Under the pieces are notes generated by a model. It had not been told where the DNA came from, searched no databases, and saw only the letters and a list, made by a program, of their open reading frames with translations. A program made the position numbers and the translations under genes. This document shows, piece after piece, positions 1 to 11,260 of a stretch of 64,000 bases of DNA (the first letter of the stretch is position 1; each line of letters opens with the position of its first letter). This DNA comes from Macrothele yani (Eukaryota > Arthropoda > Arachnida > Araneae > Macrothelidae): contig CM077007.1 of NCBI GenBank assembly GCA_039090855.1, positions 12,697,515 to 12,761,514 of the forward strand, in the 5' to 3' direction.

Positions 1-600
1 AATTGGGTTCAACGATGGCGCAAATGCATCGCTTGTGAAGGAGACTCTGTTGAGTAGTACCTTTGTATAGAGAAAAAGCTACTCTACCAACATATGCAAT
101 TTGAACGACATCTGTCAGTTAATGAAAAAAGGTATGCCCACTTTTGCATTACTTTCGGTACAACCCTCGTATAACTGTACTAGTACTCCGAATTTCTTGG
201 CGTAGAATAGAAATAAAAGTTTCCAAGCTTTCACACATCAACCAGATGGCGTTTTCAAAGAAGGTAGACAACAAACTGCAAACTGAATCATAGAACACTT
301 CAACAATTTGAACGCGGTGACTGGACTAGACAATAAATGAATAGATGCAAATGTGATTATGCATTCGCAGAAATAATGAGTCATGTTGGTTGTGCACGCG
401 GTACCATGGGAAAATACGTAGCATTATTTGAAGAATTGATTCCAAATGCGTGGCGACTCTAGAGAGACGCTATCATTGCAAGCCTCGCTGTTGGTTATGA
501 TTTCTAAGGTTTCGCGAATGGCAGTAGATGTGGCTGTGGAGTTGGAAGCTAATTTCCTTATATAATTCTACATAGGATAAGAGGACTTGAACTTGACCTC
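1..600. other. No gene recognised
   Basis: I see no coding region, repeat or RNA gene that I can support in this stretch. It is AT-rich and all frames are heavily interrupted. It may belong to an older repeat, but nothing inside the window identifies one. Confidence 0.5.
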
Positions 601-689
601 TCTGGATAGGGCAGTTGTCATTTTCCGTCTTTTGTATCAATTTTATTTTCGTTTATTCAAATTCTAAACGAATGTGTGGTCATTCCGAT

Positions 690-1770
690 GTAGTAACACC
701 TGGAGCCGTCCGGAAGTGAAAGGCCTTCAGCTTCTGTCGTACACCAGAAGAAGCGGCAAGTTGATGAACTCATTCGGAATGATTGACGTGTGACAGTTCA
801 GAAGATATGTGATGCACTGCAATGTGGTTATGGTGCTGTGAAAACAATTATTCATAACCTGGGACATCGAAATACTCAGCAAAGTGGGTTTCCACGCCAA
901 TTTATCTAAGATCATCGGAACCAAAAGGTCGAAGCTTGTAGAGAACTGTTGGGGATGTTTGAGGAGAACCAGGACCCATTTCTGTCCAATGTGATTACTG
1001 GAAATGAAAGCTAGGAATTCTTTTATAACCAGAGATAAAATGAGCGTTTATGGAATGGCGACTCAAGACCCCGCTTATGGCCAAGAAGCTCAAAACATAG
1101 CGTCTAATAAAAAGCATATGGCCAAGAAGCTCAAATGGCCAAGAAGCTCAAAACATAGCGTCTAATAAAACGCATATGGCCAAGAAGCTCAAAACATAGC
1201 GTCTAATAAAACGCATATGGCCAAGAAGCTCAAAACATAGCGTCTAATAAAACTGTGATGTGGACAATTTTCTGGGATGTCAGAGGAGCCATTCATGTCG
1301 ATTTTCTTGAAAAAAGAAGCGCTTTCAACAGTTATCGCTATAATGAGATACTAAAGGTGCTCCAGGAAGCTATCTTAGAGAAGACAACTGATGTGCCTCT
1401 TCGTTCTTTCCTTATACACCATTACCACTGCACCATTTGTTTTCAGTGTGGTTACTGGAAATGAAATCTCACACCTCACTTGAAATATTTTGGCCCATTG
1501 CCAAAGTGAGCTGAATATTTATCCCACTTTCACCATAAAGTGCTGAGTTTGCACCTTCTGACTTTCACATGTTCGGTCCCATGAAGCAAAGTCTTCGTAG
1601 TCAAAGTTTGAAGGATGTCGATGTAGTTAAATAGGCTGTGAGATCCTGTGCCAAACAACAGTCCGTGGAATTTTTTCAAACTGGTTACACGTCTTGGGTT
1701 GGACAATAGCGTGAATGTTTGTTTTCAGCGGGGTACAGTTTTGATAACACAATCACATTCAACAAGTTTC
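690..1770 (+). pseudogene. Decayed mariner-family transposase
   Basis: This is a remnant of a DD(D/E) cut-and-paste transposase of the mariner type. The helix-turn-helix part is weakly visible around 780-900. The catalytic part is visible as ITGNES (near 992, with the next codon a stop), then FWDVRGAIHVDFLEK at about 1266-1310 and a run resembling the end of a mariner transposase (APSDFHMFGPMKQSL, about 1550-1596). The longest open piece is only 69 codons, starting at 1255. Stops, frame changes and an internal 41-bp tandem expansion show that it is dead. Terminal inverted repeats were not found. Assignment to mariner rests on the recognised phrases and their order; the subfamily is not resolved. 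Confidence 0.7.
1081..1254. repeat. 41-bp minisatellite inside the mariner relic
   Basis: Copies start at 1081, 1139, 1180 and 1221 (the last partial), with a 17-bp partial copy at 1122-1138. Each begins CCAAGAAGCTCAAAACATAG and ends CGCATATGG. The repeat unit is itself transposase coding sequence (MAKKLKT), so the array arose by tandem duplication after the transposase had decayed. Confidence 0.9.
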
Positions 1771-1859
1771 AATATATTTTTTTACCATATTACATTAAAA
1801 TATTTTAAAAAGGAGTTTTTTTTAAAGAAGCGTTGCTTTTACGACAACTCATAGCGGGT

Positions 1860-2270
1860 GTGGGAATGTTTTTCTGGTTGGGAATTGGTCCAATAGTTTA
1901 TACTACCATGAACATGCAGAGGGGCACCTGTAAGTCCTGGATAACGTCCAATTTACGAAAATGTACAGCTCAGAGTTACACCTAATCCAGAAAATTTATG
2001 GTCATCGTCACACATAAAACTCTGTAAATGCTTGATTTGTGGGTAACAGGGTGTCCCTAACGGGGTCAAATTCCGATCGACATAAGATTAAACGCTTCTG
2101 TGGTGAATTAGAACGACAAGTAAAGAACCATCTCTAAAGTGGAGATCGGCGTCACAGGCAGAGTTGAACACAATGCTTCATAAAAGTAGACGCACTTTTC
2201 TTATTACAATCAGAACGCGAAATACATATTTACCTTATATGTTAATTTAAATACAACAGACTGTGAATTC
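1860..2270. other. No gene recognised
   Basis: There is no supported feature. A CAGGGTGTCCCTAACGGGG stretch at 2048 resembles a mariner-type terminus, but no partner end was found. Confidence 0.4.
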
Positions 2271-2280
2271 TCAAGAAACG

Positions 2281-3688
2281 CATCATCATCATCATTGTCA
2301 ACCATTATCAATCCACTGCTGGACGAAGGTCTCCCCAAGTTTCCTCCACAACGGTCTGTCTTGTGCCAGTCTCCTCCATGTCACCCCTGCATACTTTCGA
2401 ATTTCATCCACCCATCTCCCATGTGGTCTTCTTCTGGGTCTTTTCCTGTCCCTTGGAATCCAATCTAAAATTTCGGCTGTCCATCGATGATCTGTCCTTC
2501 TGGCAGTATGTCCAGCCCATTGCCATTTCAGGGATTTAACTCTGATCATGATGTCTTCCACTCTTGTCATTTTTCGGATCCACGAGTTCCTCTTCTTATC
2601 TCTCCTGGTTACACCAAGTATGCACCTCTCCATGCTGCTTTGAGTTGTCTGCAGCCTTTGTATGTCTCTTTTAGTTAAGGTCCACGTCTCTGCACCATAC
2701 GTAAGCACTGGACGGATGCATTGATCAAACAATTTTCTTTTAAGACATAATGGCATATTGCTCTTGAAAATTATGCTGTTTCTTCCAAAATCTCTCCAGG
2801 CAAGTTTTGTACGCCGATTAATTTCTTCATCAATGTGACCCTCACTTGATATCTGCTGTCCAAGAAAAACGTACGTGTCTGTTATCTCCAGCTTTTCTCC
2901 ATCAATCGATAAATCTTCATTTTTTGTAAAAGCATTGAACATCACTTTTGTCTTCTGAAAGTTCATTTTTAATCCCACTTCTTTACTTTTGTCAGCAAGT
3001 TCCTGGATCATACTCTGCAGCTCTGATGGGCTAGTTGCAAAAATGACTACGTCATCAGCAAAACGAAGGTGGGTTAGATAATCTCCATTAATCTTTATCC
3101 CCTTGTTTTCCCAGCTCAGTGACTGAAAAACACCCTCCAATGTGGCATTAAAGAGCTTCTGAGATATGGTGTCACCTTGTCTCAATCCCTTTCCAATTTT
3201 TATGTGTGTTGTATTTTCAAACAGCCTAATCTTTGCACTTGCATTTTCATAGATGTTATTAATAATATTAATGTATGCATCTTCAATACAGCAGGTTTTC
3301 AGATCCATTGTAACTGCTGATGGTTTCACCGAATCAAAGGCTTTTTCATAATCGATAAAAGCCTTGCACAATGGAAGTTCATATTCCCTCGCTCTTTCAA
3401 TTAGTTCTCTCAGCACATGGATATGATCTATTGTGCTGTAGCCACTCCTGAATATAGCTTGTTCTCTCGGTTGAGCCATGTCCAGTGTTACCTTCAAGCG
3501 GTGTGAAAGAACTTTAGTGAAGATTTTATAAACTATTGATAGGAGGCTGATAGGTCTGTAGTTTCCGAGATCCTCAATGTCACCTTTCTTATGTAGCAGG
3601 ATCATTGTAGCGGTGTTCCAATCCTCAGGAATCTTTCCTTCATTAAGGCATCGAGTGAAAATTTGGGCGAGTACTGTTTCGGCATATA
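2281..3688 (-). mobile_element. 5'-truncated RTE-clade retrotransposon
   Basis: This non-LTR element copy keeps only the reverse transcriptase half. The reading frame runs leftwards from about 3688 to the stop at 2298 without a break. It starts at ETVLAQIFTRCLNE and ends QQWIDNG, followed by a very short 3' tail of (ATG)n. RT motifs are visible: RPISLLSIVYKIF, AFIDYEKAFDSVKP (motif A), RQGDTIS, and FADD near 3050 (motif C). Compared with the other copies it carries substitutions such as QAIFRSGYST for QAGFRSGYST. The endonuclease half is missing, which is usual for 5' truncation. Upstream codons up to 3905 are open by chance and belong to the Penelope copy into which this element inserted, giving a spurious fused ORF. 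Confidence 0.9.
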
Positions 3689-3806
3689 GCCTATTAAATC
3701 CGTTTATCCTTGTGTTGTAATGAGCACAAAGATTTGCCAAGTTTTCGCACTCCACTGGGTGACTTTTCCAAGGCAATGGCAGACATATATACAATCGTGG
3801 CTGAAA
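3689..3806 (-). mobile_element. Tail piece of left Penelope-like copy
   Basis: On the minus strand this matches the sequence at 11345-11430, for example GGAGTGC(G/A)AAA(A/G)CTTGGCAAATCT followed by a related CACAA-rich run. It is the distal part of the left Penelope-like copy, separated from the rest by the Tc1-type insertion at about 3810-5855 and cut on its far side by the truncated RTE. Confidence 0.7.
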
Positions 3807-3809
3807 GTC

Positions 3810-5855
3810 TTGCATCAGTAGACCGAAAGTAAAAAGTTTGATGTTTGAAGTCAACATATACAGCGTAATGGTAAAGTCATAAATACATAAAATAATATAC
3901 ATCATTTCAAAGGATATTTCATGCTCAATTCAAATACTTTTACAGAATGTTATTACCAGTAATAGAAGTGAAGTTACACGCAAAAGTATAGTGTCTAGTC
4001 ATAAAAAGCAACAAATAGTGGAATTTGTGAAATTAGTGTACAATGCATTTTACGTAAAATTACTGTACAGTACATTATTGAAACTTGCGGGACACTTGAA
4101 ATAACTGACCAAGAAGCAAAACACGCAACAAGTAAAATACGCTTTAATATTTGATTGGATAACCACGGTTACTTAGTAACAAAGTGCACCTTCTTGGCAT
4201 GGAACTAATGAGCTTCTACAGTTGTCCATTGGTGATAGCACGGTGCCATACGGCCCGTGCAGACTCAATTAAACTGCACGTTGTTACTACACTGAAGAGC
4301 AATTGAATTAGAGACAGCTGGCGTTATGCAAATGTGGTGCTGTGGGCGGCCCTGTAAACGGGAACGACATGACGTATGCAGCGATCCGATAATATAAGAA
4401 GTGATGCGACGGAAATCAGTAAGAGTCGGACGCAGTATGGGTAAGACAAAGCATCTAAGCGCATTTGATCCTGGACAAATTGTCGGAGCCCGACGAATGG
4501 GTCATCCCATTTCGGAAGTCGTGCAGGCACTGGGATTTTCACGAGCCACTGTGTCACTGGTGCACCGTGAGTACATCGAATCCGGTAAAACAATCCCTGC
4601 AAGGGCCAACTGCCGTGGACAACAGCGTGGGGATGAGCGGGGTCATCGTCGGCTAGATCGCATTGTAACAACGGATAGAAGGGCCACGGTGCAAGAAATC
4701 ACTCGGCAATTTAACGCTGGTGCACAAAAACGTGTAAGCAGCCACACCATCCAGAACCATCTCCTCGCTATGGGGAATAGAAGCCATCGTCCCACGAGGG
4801 TACCGCTGCTGACCGCATATCACAGTGTGCAAAGATTAGCATGGGCGCGGGAACATCGACACTGGACTCTAGACATATGAAAAATTGTTGCCTGGACTGA
4901 TGAGTCGAGATTCACGTTGGTACATGCGGATGGCAGGATAGGAGTACGGCGCAAACCACATGAAGCGATGGATCCTTTTGCCAGCAGGGTACTCTTCAAG
5001 CTGGTGGGGGTGGCATTCTCGTCTGGGGTCTGTTTACGTTTACTGAAATGGGACCCCTGGTACGTGTGACATCGACCCTCACAGGTCAACGTTACCGGGA
5101 TATGCTGGACGACCATTTGCTCCCGTTTGTGCGTCTTCAACATCCCACTGGAAACCTCATCCTGCAACAAGACAATGCACCGTGCCATCGCTCCCGAATT
5201 GTATCCGAATGTTTGAATGAACACTCCACCGACGTGACCTCGCTTCCTTGGCCAGCTAGGTCACCTGACCTCAATCCCATCGAGCACATCTGGGATGCCA
5301 TCGAGATAGATGTTCGAGGCTCTGACCCCCTCCATCAAATCTTCGTGAACTGTGGGAGCTTGTTCAGGGGTCGTGGTTCCGTATGGCTTCCTAACGCTTC
5401 CGGTGTCTTGTCGAGTCCATGCCGAGACGAATCGCCACCGTCATCAGAGCGAAAGGTGGTGGTACACGTTACTAGACAGGTATCTCTAATTCAATTGCTC
5501 TTCAGTGTAAGTAACCGTGGTTATCCAATTAAATATTAAAGGGTATTCTGCTTGTTGGTTAGTTATTTCAAGTGTCCTGCAAGTTTCAATGATGTACTGT
5601 ACAGTAATTTTACGTTAAATGCATTGTACACTAATTTCACAAATCACGCTATTTGTTGCTTTTTATGACTAGACACTATACTTTTGCTTGTAACTTCACT
5701 TCTATTACTCATAATAACATTCTGTAAAAATATTTGAATTCAGCATAAAACGTCATTTGAAATTATCTATATTATTTTATGTATTCCTGATTTTACTATT
5801 ACGCTGCATAATTTGACTTCAAACATCAAAAATTTGACTTTCAGTCTACTGGTGC
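3810..5855 (+). mobile_element. Tc1-type transposon with about 370-bp inverted repeats
   Basis: The first ~367 bp (about 3810-4176) and the last ~350 bp (about 5505-5855) are inverted copies of each other with a few mismatches. Landmarks are GACACTTGAAATAACT at 4091, with its complement near 5556, and GTAACCGTGGTTATCC at 5511. A Tc1-like transposase pseudogene lies between the arms. The element interrupts the left Penelope-like copy: flanks at 3689-3806 and 5862-6139 are adjacent in the uninterrupted right copy (11261-11440). The exact ends and the TA duplication are blurred. Confidence 0.75.
4437..5450 (+). pseudogene. Tc1-like transposase (DD36E spacing), broken
   Basis: This would be the DDE transposase of the long-TIR element. 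The N-terminal helix-turn-helix region is readable from MGKTKHLSAFDPGQIVGARR through ISEVVQALGFSRATVSLV; a second HTH and linker follow to a stop codon at 4878. The same frame then continues with AWTDESRFTL (first catalytic Asp, about 4900). A frame change near 4990 leads into the frame with QQDNAPCHR (second Asp) and SPDLNPIEH (catalytic Glu). There are 36 residues between the second Asp and the Glu. The premature stop and frameshift make it a pseudogene. Confidence 0.85.
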
Positions 5856-5861
5856 AGGATT

Positions 5862-6139
5862 GTTGGCTACGATTGCATGTAGGGAATCGGAACACGTAAG
5901 GAACAAAGACGATGTTTTGAAAATAACGTTTGGTGACATCATGAGAATATTACATGAATTTTCATCACGTAATTGTACTGCGCGCCGCGATGTGTTTCCG
6001 TCTTTCAATAACGCATGCCAAACCATTGGTAGTTCAGTAGAGACCATACCACTGCACGCTAGTTTGCCGGAGAGGATTTAGACTGCTTCCCTGATGGCAG
6101 TCTCTTTAAAGTTCGTGTAAGGGGGCAATTCTTCTGATA
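5862..6139 (-). mobile_element. Left Penelope-like copy, 3' part
   Basis: The minus strand here matches 9530-9710 and 11261-11340: TACACGAACTTTAAAG, AACTACCAATGGTTTGGCAT and AACGTTATTTTCAAAA are shared. It is the part of the left Penelope-like copy downstream of its GIY-YIG region. A TA-bounded element at 6140 cuts it from the rest. Confidence 0.8.
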
Positions 6140-6687
6140 CAGGGTGCGCCATATAAAAGAGGCCCCATGGCAAGACGTTGTTAGGCGGGTTAAAGTTGTA
6201 TGGCGAGTTTCCAGTAAAAACCGCTTTGTTCCACTTCTAACCGATTTCTGCGTGTACAGATGCAAAGGAATTCTCCGGAGTGGTTAGTCACAGCCAGAGC
6301 AGTGTAGGTATGATGTCATAACTGTAAGTGAAGGAAGAACAAAGGCAGCGGAAATGGTTTTAATTACGGAACAGCGGATCTTTATTGTGGAAGAGTTTTT
6401 CAGAAATAACTGATACAAGGTTTTAAATGAGTTCTTTACAGAAAACAATTCCTCACACCCTTGATAAATTAAAAGTGAACATTGCGGATGCCATAGACCA
6501 GATTACTGCCGATGAGTTGCGGCGCATTACGAACAACATGTTCCGTCGTGTGCAACTGTGTCTTGATGTCGGAGGACAGCACTTTCAGCAATTGTTGTAA
6601 ACGCAGGTAAATTAGTCCTGTTTTCTCTCATGTCAACTATTCTTTACCATATATAATTTGTGACTACTAAGCTTGCGCTGTTAAGAT

Positions 6688-7345
6688 AGAATAATAATAA
6701 CAACGTTTCGCACAATAAAATGTTTATTATACATCGACTATAGTTTCGCAGAGCGTTTGGCTCGGCTTCCTGAGGACGAATGGAGCGTAAACATTCAAAT
6801 AATTGTGACATCATCAGAATTCTGACGGTCACGGGTTTTGGTGAGTTGTTTCCACGCGCTTGAAAGAAATGGAGCCGACGTCATGTCGTTTGAGCCGTGG
6901 CGAGTTCCGGTATATGTGGAAAGCTTCTAATACATTTAGCTTGATAGTCGAGTCCGGTTTATCAATCGTAGCGTTTCCAAACAAAAATGTATGGTTATTT
7001 TCGTGACAATGTTGAGCTATAGACGACTTCTTCAGTTCATAGTTCCGTACATAGGTCTGGTGTTCCTTCACACGGAAACTTAAAGCCCTGCGAGTCTGTC
7101 CTATATATGAAAGTCCACATTCACAAGGTATATGATAAATTCTTCAGGAGTTTATATCTTCGACGCAGTCTTTTGATCCGTAAAATTCATCTTGTTTATG
7201 GAATGTTTACGCTCCATTTGTTTATCTTGAATGTTTACGCTCCATTCGTCCTGAGGAAGCCGAGCCAAACGCTCTGCGAAACTATAGTCGATGTATAATA
7301 AACATTTTATTGTGCGAAACGTTGTTTATATTATTCTATTCTTTA
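6688..7345 (-). mobile_element. Penelope-like fragment with inverted terminal arms
   Basis: A minus-strand open stretch at 6829-7071 encodes the end of a GIY-YIG endonuclease region of Penelope-like type (KSSIAQHCHENNH... then LNVLEAFHIYR), and the reading is preceded by TRRALSF-like sequence to about 7130. The piece is bounded by inverted arms at 6688-6798 and 7227-7345, which share GTTTCGCACAATAAAATG and its complement. Such partial inverted duplications are typical of Penelope-like elements. A 29-bp duplication (GAATGTTTACGCTCCATT) occurs at 7201 and 7229. Confidence 0.75.
7244..7300 (+). ncRNA. Hammerhead-ribozyme-like core in Penelope terminal arm
   Basis: CTGAGGA at 7251-7257 fits the CUGANGA box. 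A hairpin follows (GAGC...GCTC with an outer GC/GC pair), then GAAAC at 7278 and GTC at 7287-7289, separated by only TATAG. Downstream GATG can pair with CGTC just before the first box (short stem I). Penelope-like elements are known to carry minimal type I hammerheads. One extra A lies between the CUGANGA box and stem II, so activity is uncertain. The opposite arm (near 6770) reads CTCAGGA and would be dead. Confidence 0.35.
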
Positions 7346-7417
7346 CCATGTATAAATACATTGCATGACTGTTGTCGTTCATTATACTCGGGCCTCTTTT
7401 ATATGGCACATCCTGTA

Positions 7418-8484
7418 CTTTTCCGTACAGGAGTGGCCGATGAATGTATGACTTCTCTGACAAGGGCTGTATTCTGCATGTCCTGGTTGACACTTCTCAC
7501 GTGTTCGTTATATCTAAGAGTCCAATGATCGCTTTGTCATTCCAATATATATCTTTTCCGTGCTCTCAGGATATACCAACGGTATAGCATGCACACCCAC
7601 CTTTTCTTTCTCACACTGTCTCTCCTTGCAACTTGATATTATACAGTATATGATAACGGGGTCGGGAACTTCATTGCTATTAATATGCTGTATTTACGTA
7701 ATAAATTCTTTAACCAATATGTAAAGCCTGGGATATACTATATGATGGATCCTGTGCATCTCATTGTCTTACTAGGTGATTTTGTTATTGCTGACATTGT
7801 ACGATTTCTTACAGTTCTATGTATTTTGTCTATGTCATTATCCTTATACCCAGCCTTTAGACCTTTGCTATAAATATAATCAATTTCCTTATTATTTAGA
7901 TAGTCAGGTTTGCATACGTTGTACGCTCTATAGAACCACGTTTAAACACAGAAAGTTTGTACTGTTTCGGGCAGTGCGAGTCAGGAGGGACAAGGGTCGG
8001 TACTGCTGTCGATTTATAATAAACATCTGGATGTTCTGTTTCTTCTGAGATCTACGTCAAGATAATTAAACATTCCATCAACTTCAAGTTCCATAGTGAA
8101 CGTTATTGTATTGTGTAGGCTGTTTATCTTGCGCATGATTTAAGTCATTTAGTTCGTCTACTCCATGTTCCCATATGAAGAATATGTCGTCAGCATAGCG
8201 GATCCACACTCGAGGGTTTCTTGATACAATTTAAAAATATGAGATCTTCTAGCGGTGTAAGTACTGCTTTCGCAAGGACTGAAGGCAGAGGTGAACTCAT
8301 CGGTGCTCCGTTTGTTTGTGTGTAGATGCCTCCATCCAACTTGAAATAGTTGTGGTTAGTAACTAGATTTAAGGCTCCGATTATTTTCTTTGCTTGGGTC
8401 GGTGTGAATTCACGGGAAGTGACGATTATTTTTTCAAGGTTTCCAATAGCCTCTGTTATATTCATAAACGGACATAAAGACACT
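7418..8484 (-). mobile_element. Left Penelope-like copy: RT and GIY-YIG remnants
   Basis: Read on the minus strand this is a 5'-truncated Penelope-like retroelement. From 8483 it encodes an RT segment (EFTPTQAKKIIGALNLV, then NGAPMSSPLPSVLAKA), and YADD lies at 8186-8197. It continues through decayed frames to the GIY-YIG segment (complement of 7440-7600, matching 9330-9480). It is the mirror image of 8486-9711 with scattered differences and several frame breaks. Confidence 0.85.
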
Positions 8485-8485
8485 A

Positions 8486-9711
8486 TGTCGAAAAATCTAC
8501 GTCAAATAATTGTCACTTCCTGTGAATTCATACTCACCCAAACAAAGAAAATTATCGGCGCCTTAAATCTTTTTACTAACCACAACTATTTCAAGCTGGA
8601 TGGAGGCTTCAACAAATAAACAAAAGGAGCAGCGATGGATTCACCTCTATCTTCAATCCTGGCGGAAGCAATACTTAGACGGCTGGAAGATGTCATCTTT
8701 CTAAATTGCATCAATAAACCCCGAGTGTGGATCCGCTACGCTGACGACATGTTCTTCATATGGGAACATGGAATGGACGAATTAAATGATTTCATGTACA
8801 AGATAAACAACCTACACAATACGATAAAGCTCACCATGGAGCTTGAAGTGGATGGGACGTTGAATTATCTTGACATTGCGTTCAAAAGAAATAACACGTC
8901 CAGCTTCGATTCTGACGTTTATTATAAACTGACCGCAACACCGAACCTTGTCCCTCCTTATTCGCACTGCTTAAAAGAGTACAAACTTTCTGCGTTTAAA
9001 CATGGTTCTGTAGAGCGTATAGCGTATGCAAACCTGAGTACATAAATAATAAGGAAGTTGATAATATTTATACCAAAGATCTAAAGGCTGGATATAAGGA
9101 TAATGACATAGACAGAATACATAGAACTGTAAGAAATCGTACAATGTCAGAAATAACAAAATCACCTAGTAAGACAATGATATACACAGGATCCATCACA
9201 TATAGTATATTCCAGGCTTTAAATATTGGTTGAAAAATTTATTACGTAAATACAGCATATTAAGAGCAATGAAGTTCCCGACCGAGTTATTACATATAAT
9301 AACAAGTTGCAAGAAGAGACAGTGTGAGAAAGAAAAGGTGGGTATGCACTCTACACCGTTGGTATATCCTGAGAGCACGAAAAAGATATTTACTGGAATG
9401 ACAAAGCGATCATTGGACACTAGATGTAAAAGACACGTGAGAAGTTTGAACCAGGACATGCAGAATACAGCCCTCGCCAGGAAGCTATGCATTCATAGGC
9501 TGCTCCTGCATGGAAAAGTATTAGAAGAATTGCCGCCTTACACGAACTTTAAAGAAACTGCCATCAGGAAAACAATCGAACTCATCTCCAGCAAACTAGC
9601 ATGCAGTGATGTGGTCTCTATATACTGAACTACCAATGGTTTGGCATGCGTTATTTAAGGATGCAAACACATCGTGGCGCGGCCTATAATTACGTGATAA
9701 AAATGCATGTA
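8486..9711 (+). mobile_element. Right Penelope-like copy: RT and GIY-YIG remnants
   Basis: This is a 5'-truncated Penelope-like element on the plus strand. An RT segment runs from about 8490 (EFILTQTKKIIGALNLF, stop at 8617). The open stretch 8635-9045 begins MDSPLSSILAEA and carries RYADDMFFIWEHGMDEL, with the YADD catalytic pair at 8737-8748, then NYLDIAFKRNN. After a break, 9230-9628 carries the GIY-YIG-like part (IFTGMTKRSLDTRCKRHVRSL). It is interrupted at 9711 by a Tc1 element and resumes at 11261. Internal stops and frame changes make it non-functional. Confidence 0.88.
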
Positions 9712-11260
9712 CACTGGTGTTCAAAAATTAAGGACGAAGAGGAGAAATTTGCATGACAGCGGAACGAGCAGGCAGAACGGACCGAAAGACCACTTAGGAG
9801 ATAGACTAGAGTCCGGTACGGTAGGGAATGCGCATATATGCAGCAGGACGTAGGGGGGAGTGTCGGAAGGGTATAAAACGCACGGGTGGTGTACGCTCAG
9901 CAATTCGGTGAAAGCTATTGCACGGTGTACATCGGTTTGAACGAAGCCAAGTTGCTGCCACCGTGTGATATGGCCAACAGGCAATCCAGTAGACGATATC
10001 TCGATGACTTCACCCGAGGTAGCGTCATTGGAAAGTTGGAAGAAAGTCGAAGTGTGACTAGTGTGGCCGAGGACTTCGGGATCGCTCACAGCATCGTTTC
10101 ACGAGCTTGGAGAGCATTTCAAACGACAGGAACAGCTGTCTGAGAGTTTAGCAATGGTCGTCTGCGAGCAACCACGGCGGCGGACGACCGGTGTATTGTC
10201 CTACAGGTGAGAAGAGACAGACGGCAGACAGCGGGAGAAATCGCAAAGCACATGCAACAGACAACTGGACGTCCTTTATCGCGTTTTACCGTGGCCAGGA
10301 GGCTGTACAAAGGTGGTCTATGTGCACAACGACCAGTACAGTGTGTTCCATTAACGCCTGCTCATCGGAGACGGCGGTTTCAGTGGTGTCAGGAACACAA
10401 GAACTGAACCCATTTGCAATGGGGTCGAGTTCTCTTTACGGATGAGAGCCGATTTAGTATGACGAGCGATTCTGGACGTATACACATCTGGAAAGAGCAG
10501 GGAACACGAAAGCACACCTCCAACATGATCGTAAGGGACAGGTTTGGAGGTGGCGGAGTTCTCATTTGGGGCGATATCATGCTTGGTAGCCGTACTGACC
10601 TCCACATCTTCCAAGGAGGTTCAGTCACTGGTGTCCGCTATTGTACCGAGGTTCTCCTGACTCACGTGCGTCTGTTTAGAGGTGCTGTGGGTCTTGAGTT
10701 CCTCTTCATGGATGACAACGCTACACCTCATCGTACAGTGGCTGTCGCACAGCTGTTGGAGAGTGAAGATATTCAACGCATGGATTGGCCCGCAAGGTCC
10801 CCGGACCTAAATCCAATCGAACACGTGTGGGACCTTCTCGGGAAAAGCTTGGCAGCACGTCACCAGCCGCCAGCAACGATTGCGCAGCTGCGATTGGCAC
10901 TACAATAGGAATGGGCCGTGATGCCTCAACAGCTCCTTGACAATCTCGTCTTCAGCACGGACAGACGTTGTAAATCCTGCAACGCAGTCAGGGGTGATCA
11001 TATCCTCCACTACAGACTGGATTTTTCTTCCAGCTGCCTGTCACATGGACATTTTTGTCTTCTGTTCAGTTGTGCTCGAAGCTACCTTTTCAATAAAGTG
11101 CCTTTGTATCCTTTGGATTCCTTGTTTGGACGGTTTTGCTCACTTGTCCCATATTCTTACATCTTGGGGATCTTATGGTATGATTTGAGTCGATGTGCAG
11201 CACTTCTGCACGACGTTATATTCGAAAAACCGTCTCGTTCTTAATTGTTGCACGCAAGTG
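9712..11260 (+). mobile_element. Complete-ended Tc1 transposon
   Basis: This 1549-bp element has inverted ends CACTGGTGTTCAAAAATTAA at 9712 and the complement of CACTTGCGTGCAACAATTAA at 11260. TA target duplications lie at 9710-9711 and 11261-11262. The empty site is confirmed by the left Penelope copy, where AATTCATGTAATATTCTC is uninterrupted. The Tc1-like transposase pseudogene lies inside. Confidence 0.93.
9970..11010 (+). pseudogene. Tc1 transposase (DD34E), three in-frame stops
   Basis: The transposase of the 9712-11260 element is readable in one frame from ATG at 9970 (MANRQSSRRYLDDFTRGSVI) to about 11010 (CNAVRGDHILHY). It is interrupted only by stops at 10141 (TGA), 10405 (TGA) and 10906 (TAG), with no indels. 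Helix-turn-helix segments occupy the first ~110 residues. Catalytic residues are readable: LFTDESRF, MDDNATPHR and SPDLNPIEH, with 34 residues between the second Asp and the Glu. The N-terminal half is otherwise intact, and point mutations alone inactivated it, so the copy is fairly young. Confidence 0.92.

Larger units (their letters stand above)
6140..7415. mobile_element. TA-bounded mariner-like non-autonomous element
   Basis: Inverted ends are CAGGGTGCGCCATATAAAAG at 6140 and its near-perfect complement ending at 7415 (GCACATCCTG), flanked by TA at 6138-6139 and 7416-7417. The pre-insertion sequence GATACTTTTCC is confirmed by the uninterrupted right Penelope copy, where AATACTTTTCC occurs. 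No transposase is recognisable inside. The interior carries a separate Penelope-like foldback (6688-7345). A Tc1/mariner origin is inferred from the TA duplication and the CAGGG ends. Confidence 0.8.

Noticed and set aside
2048..2070. Mariner terminal repeat (CAGGGTGTCCC)
   Set aside because: No matching inverted partner or TA-flanked end was found.
2298..3905. A 535-codon protein from 3905 to 2298 as one gene
   Set aside because: The first ~70 codons are Penelope tail sequence; the RTE reading starts only at about 3688, so the fusion is an accident of insertion.
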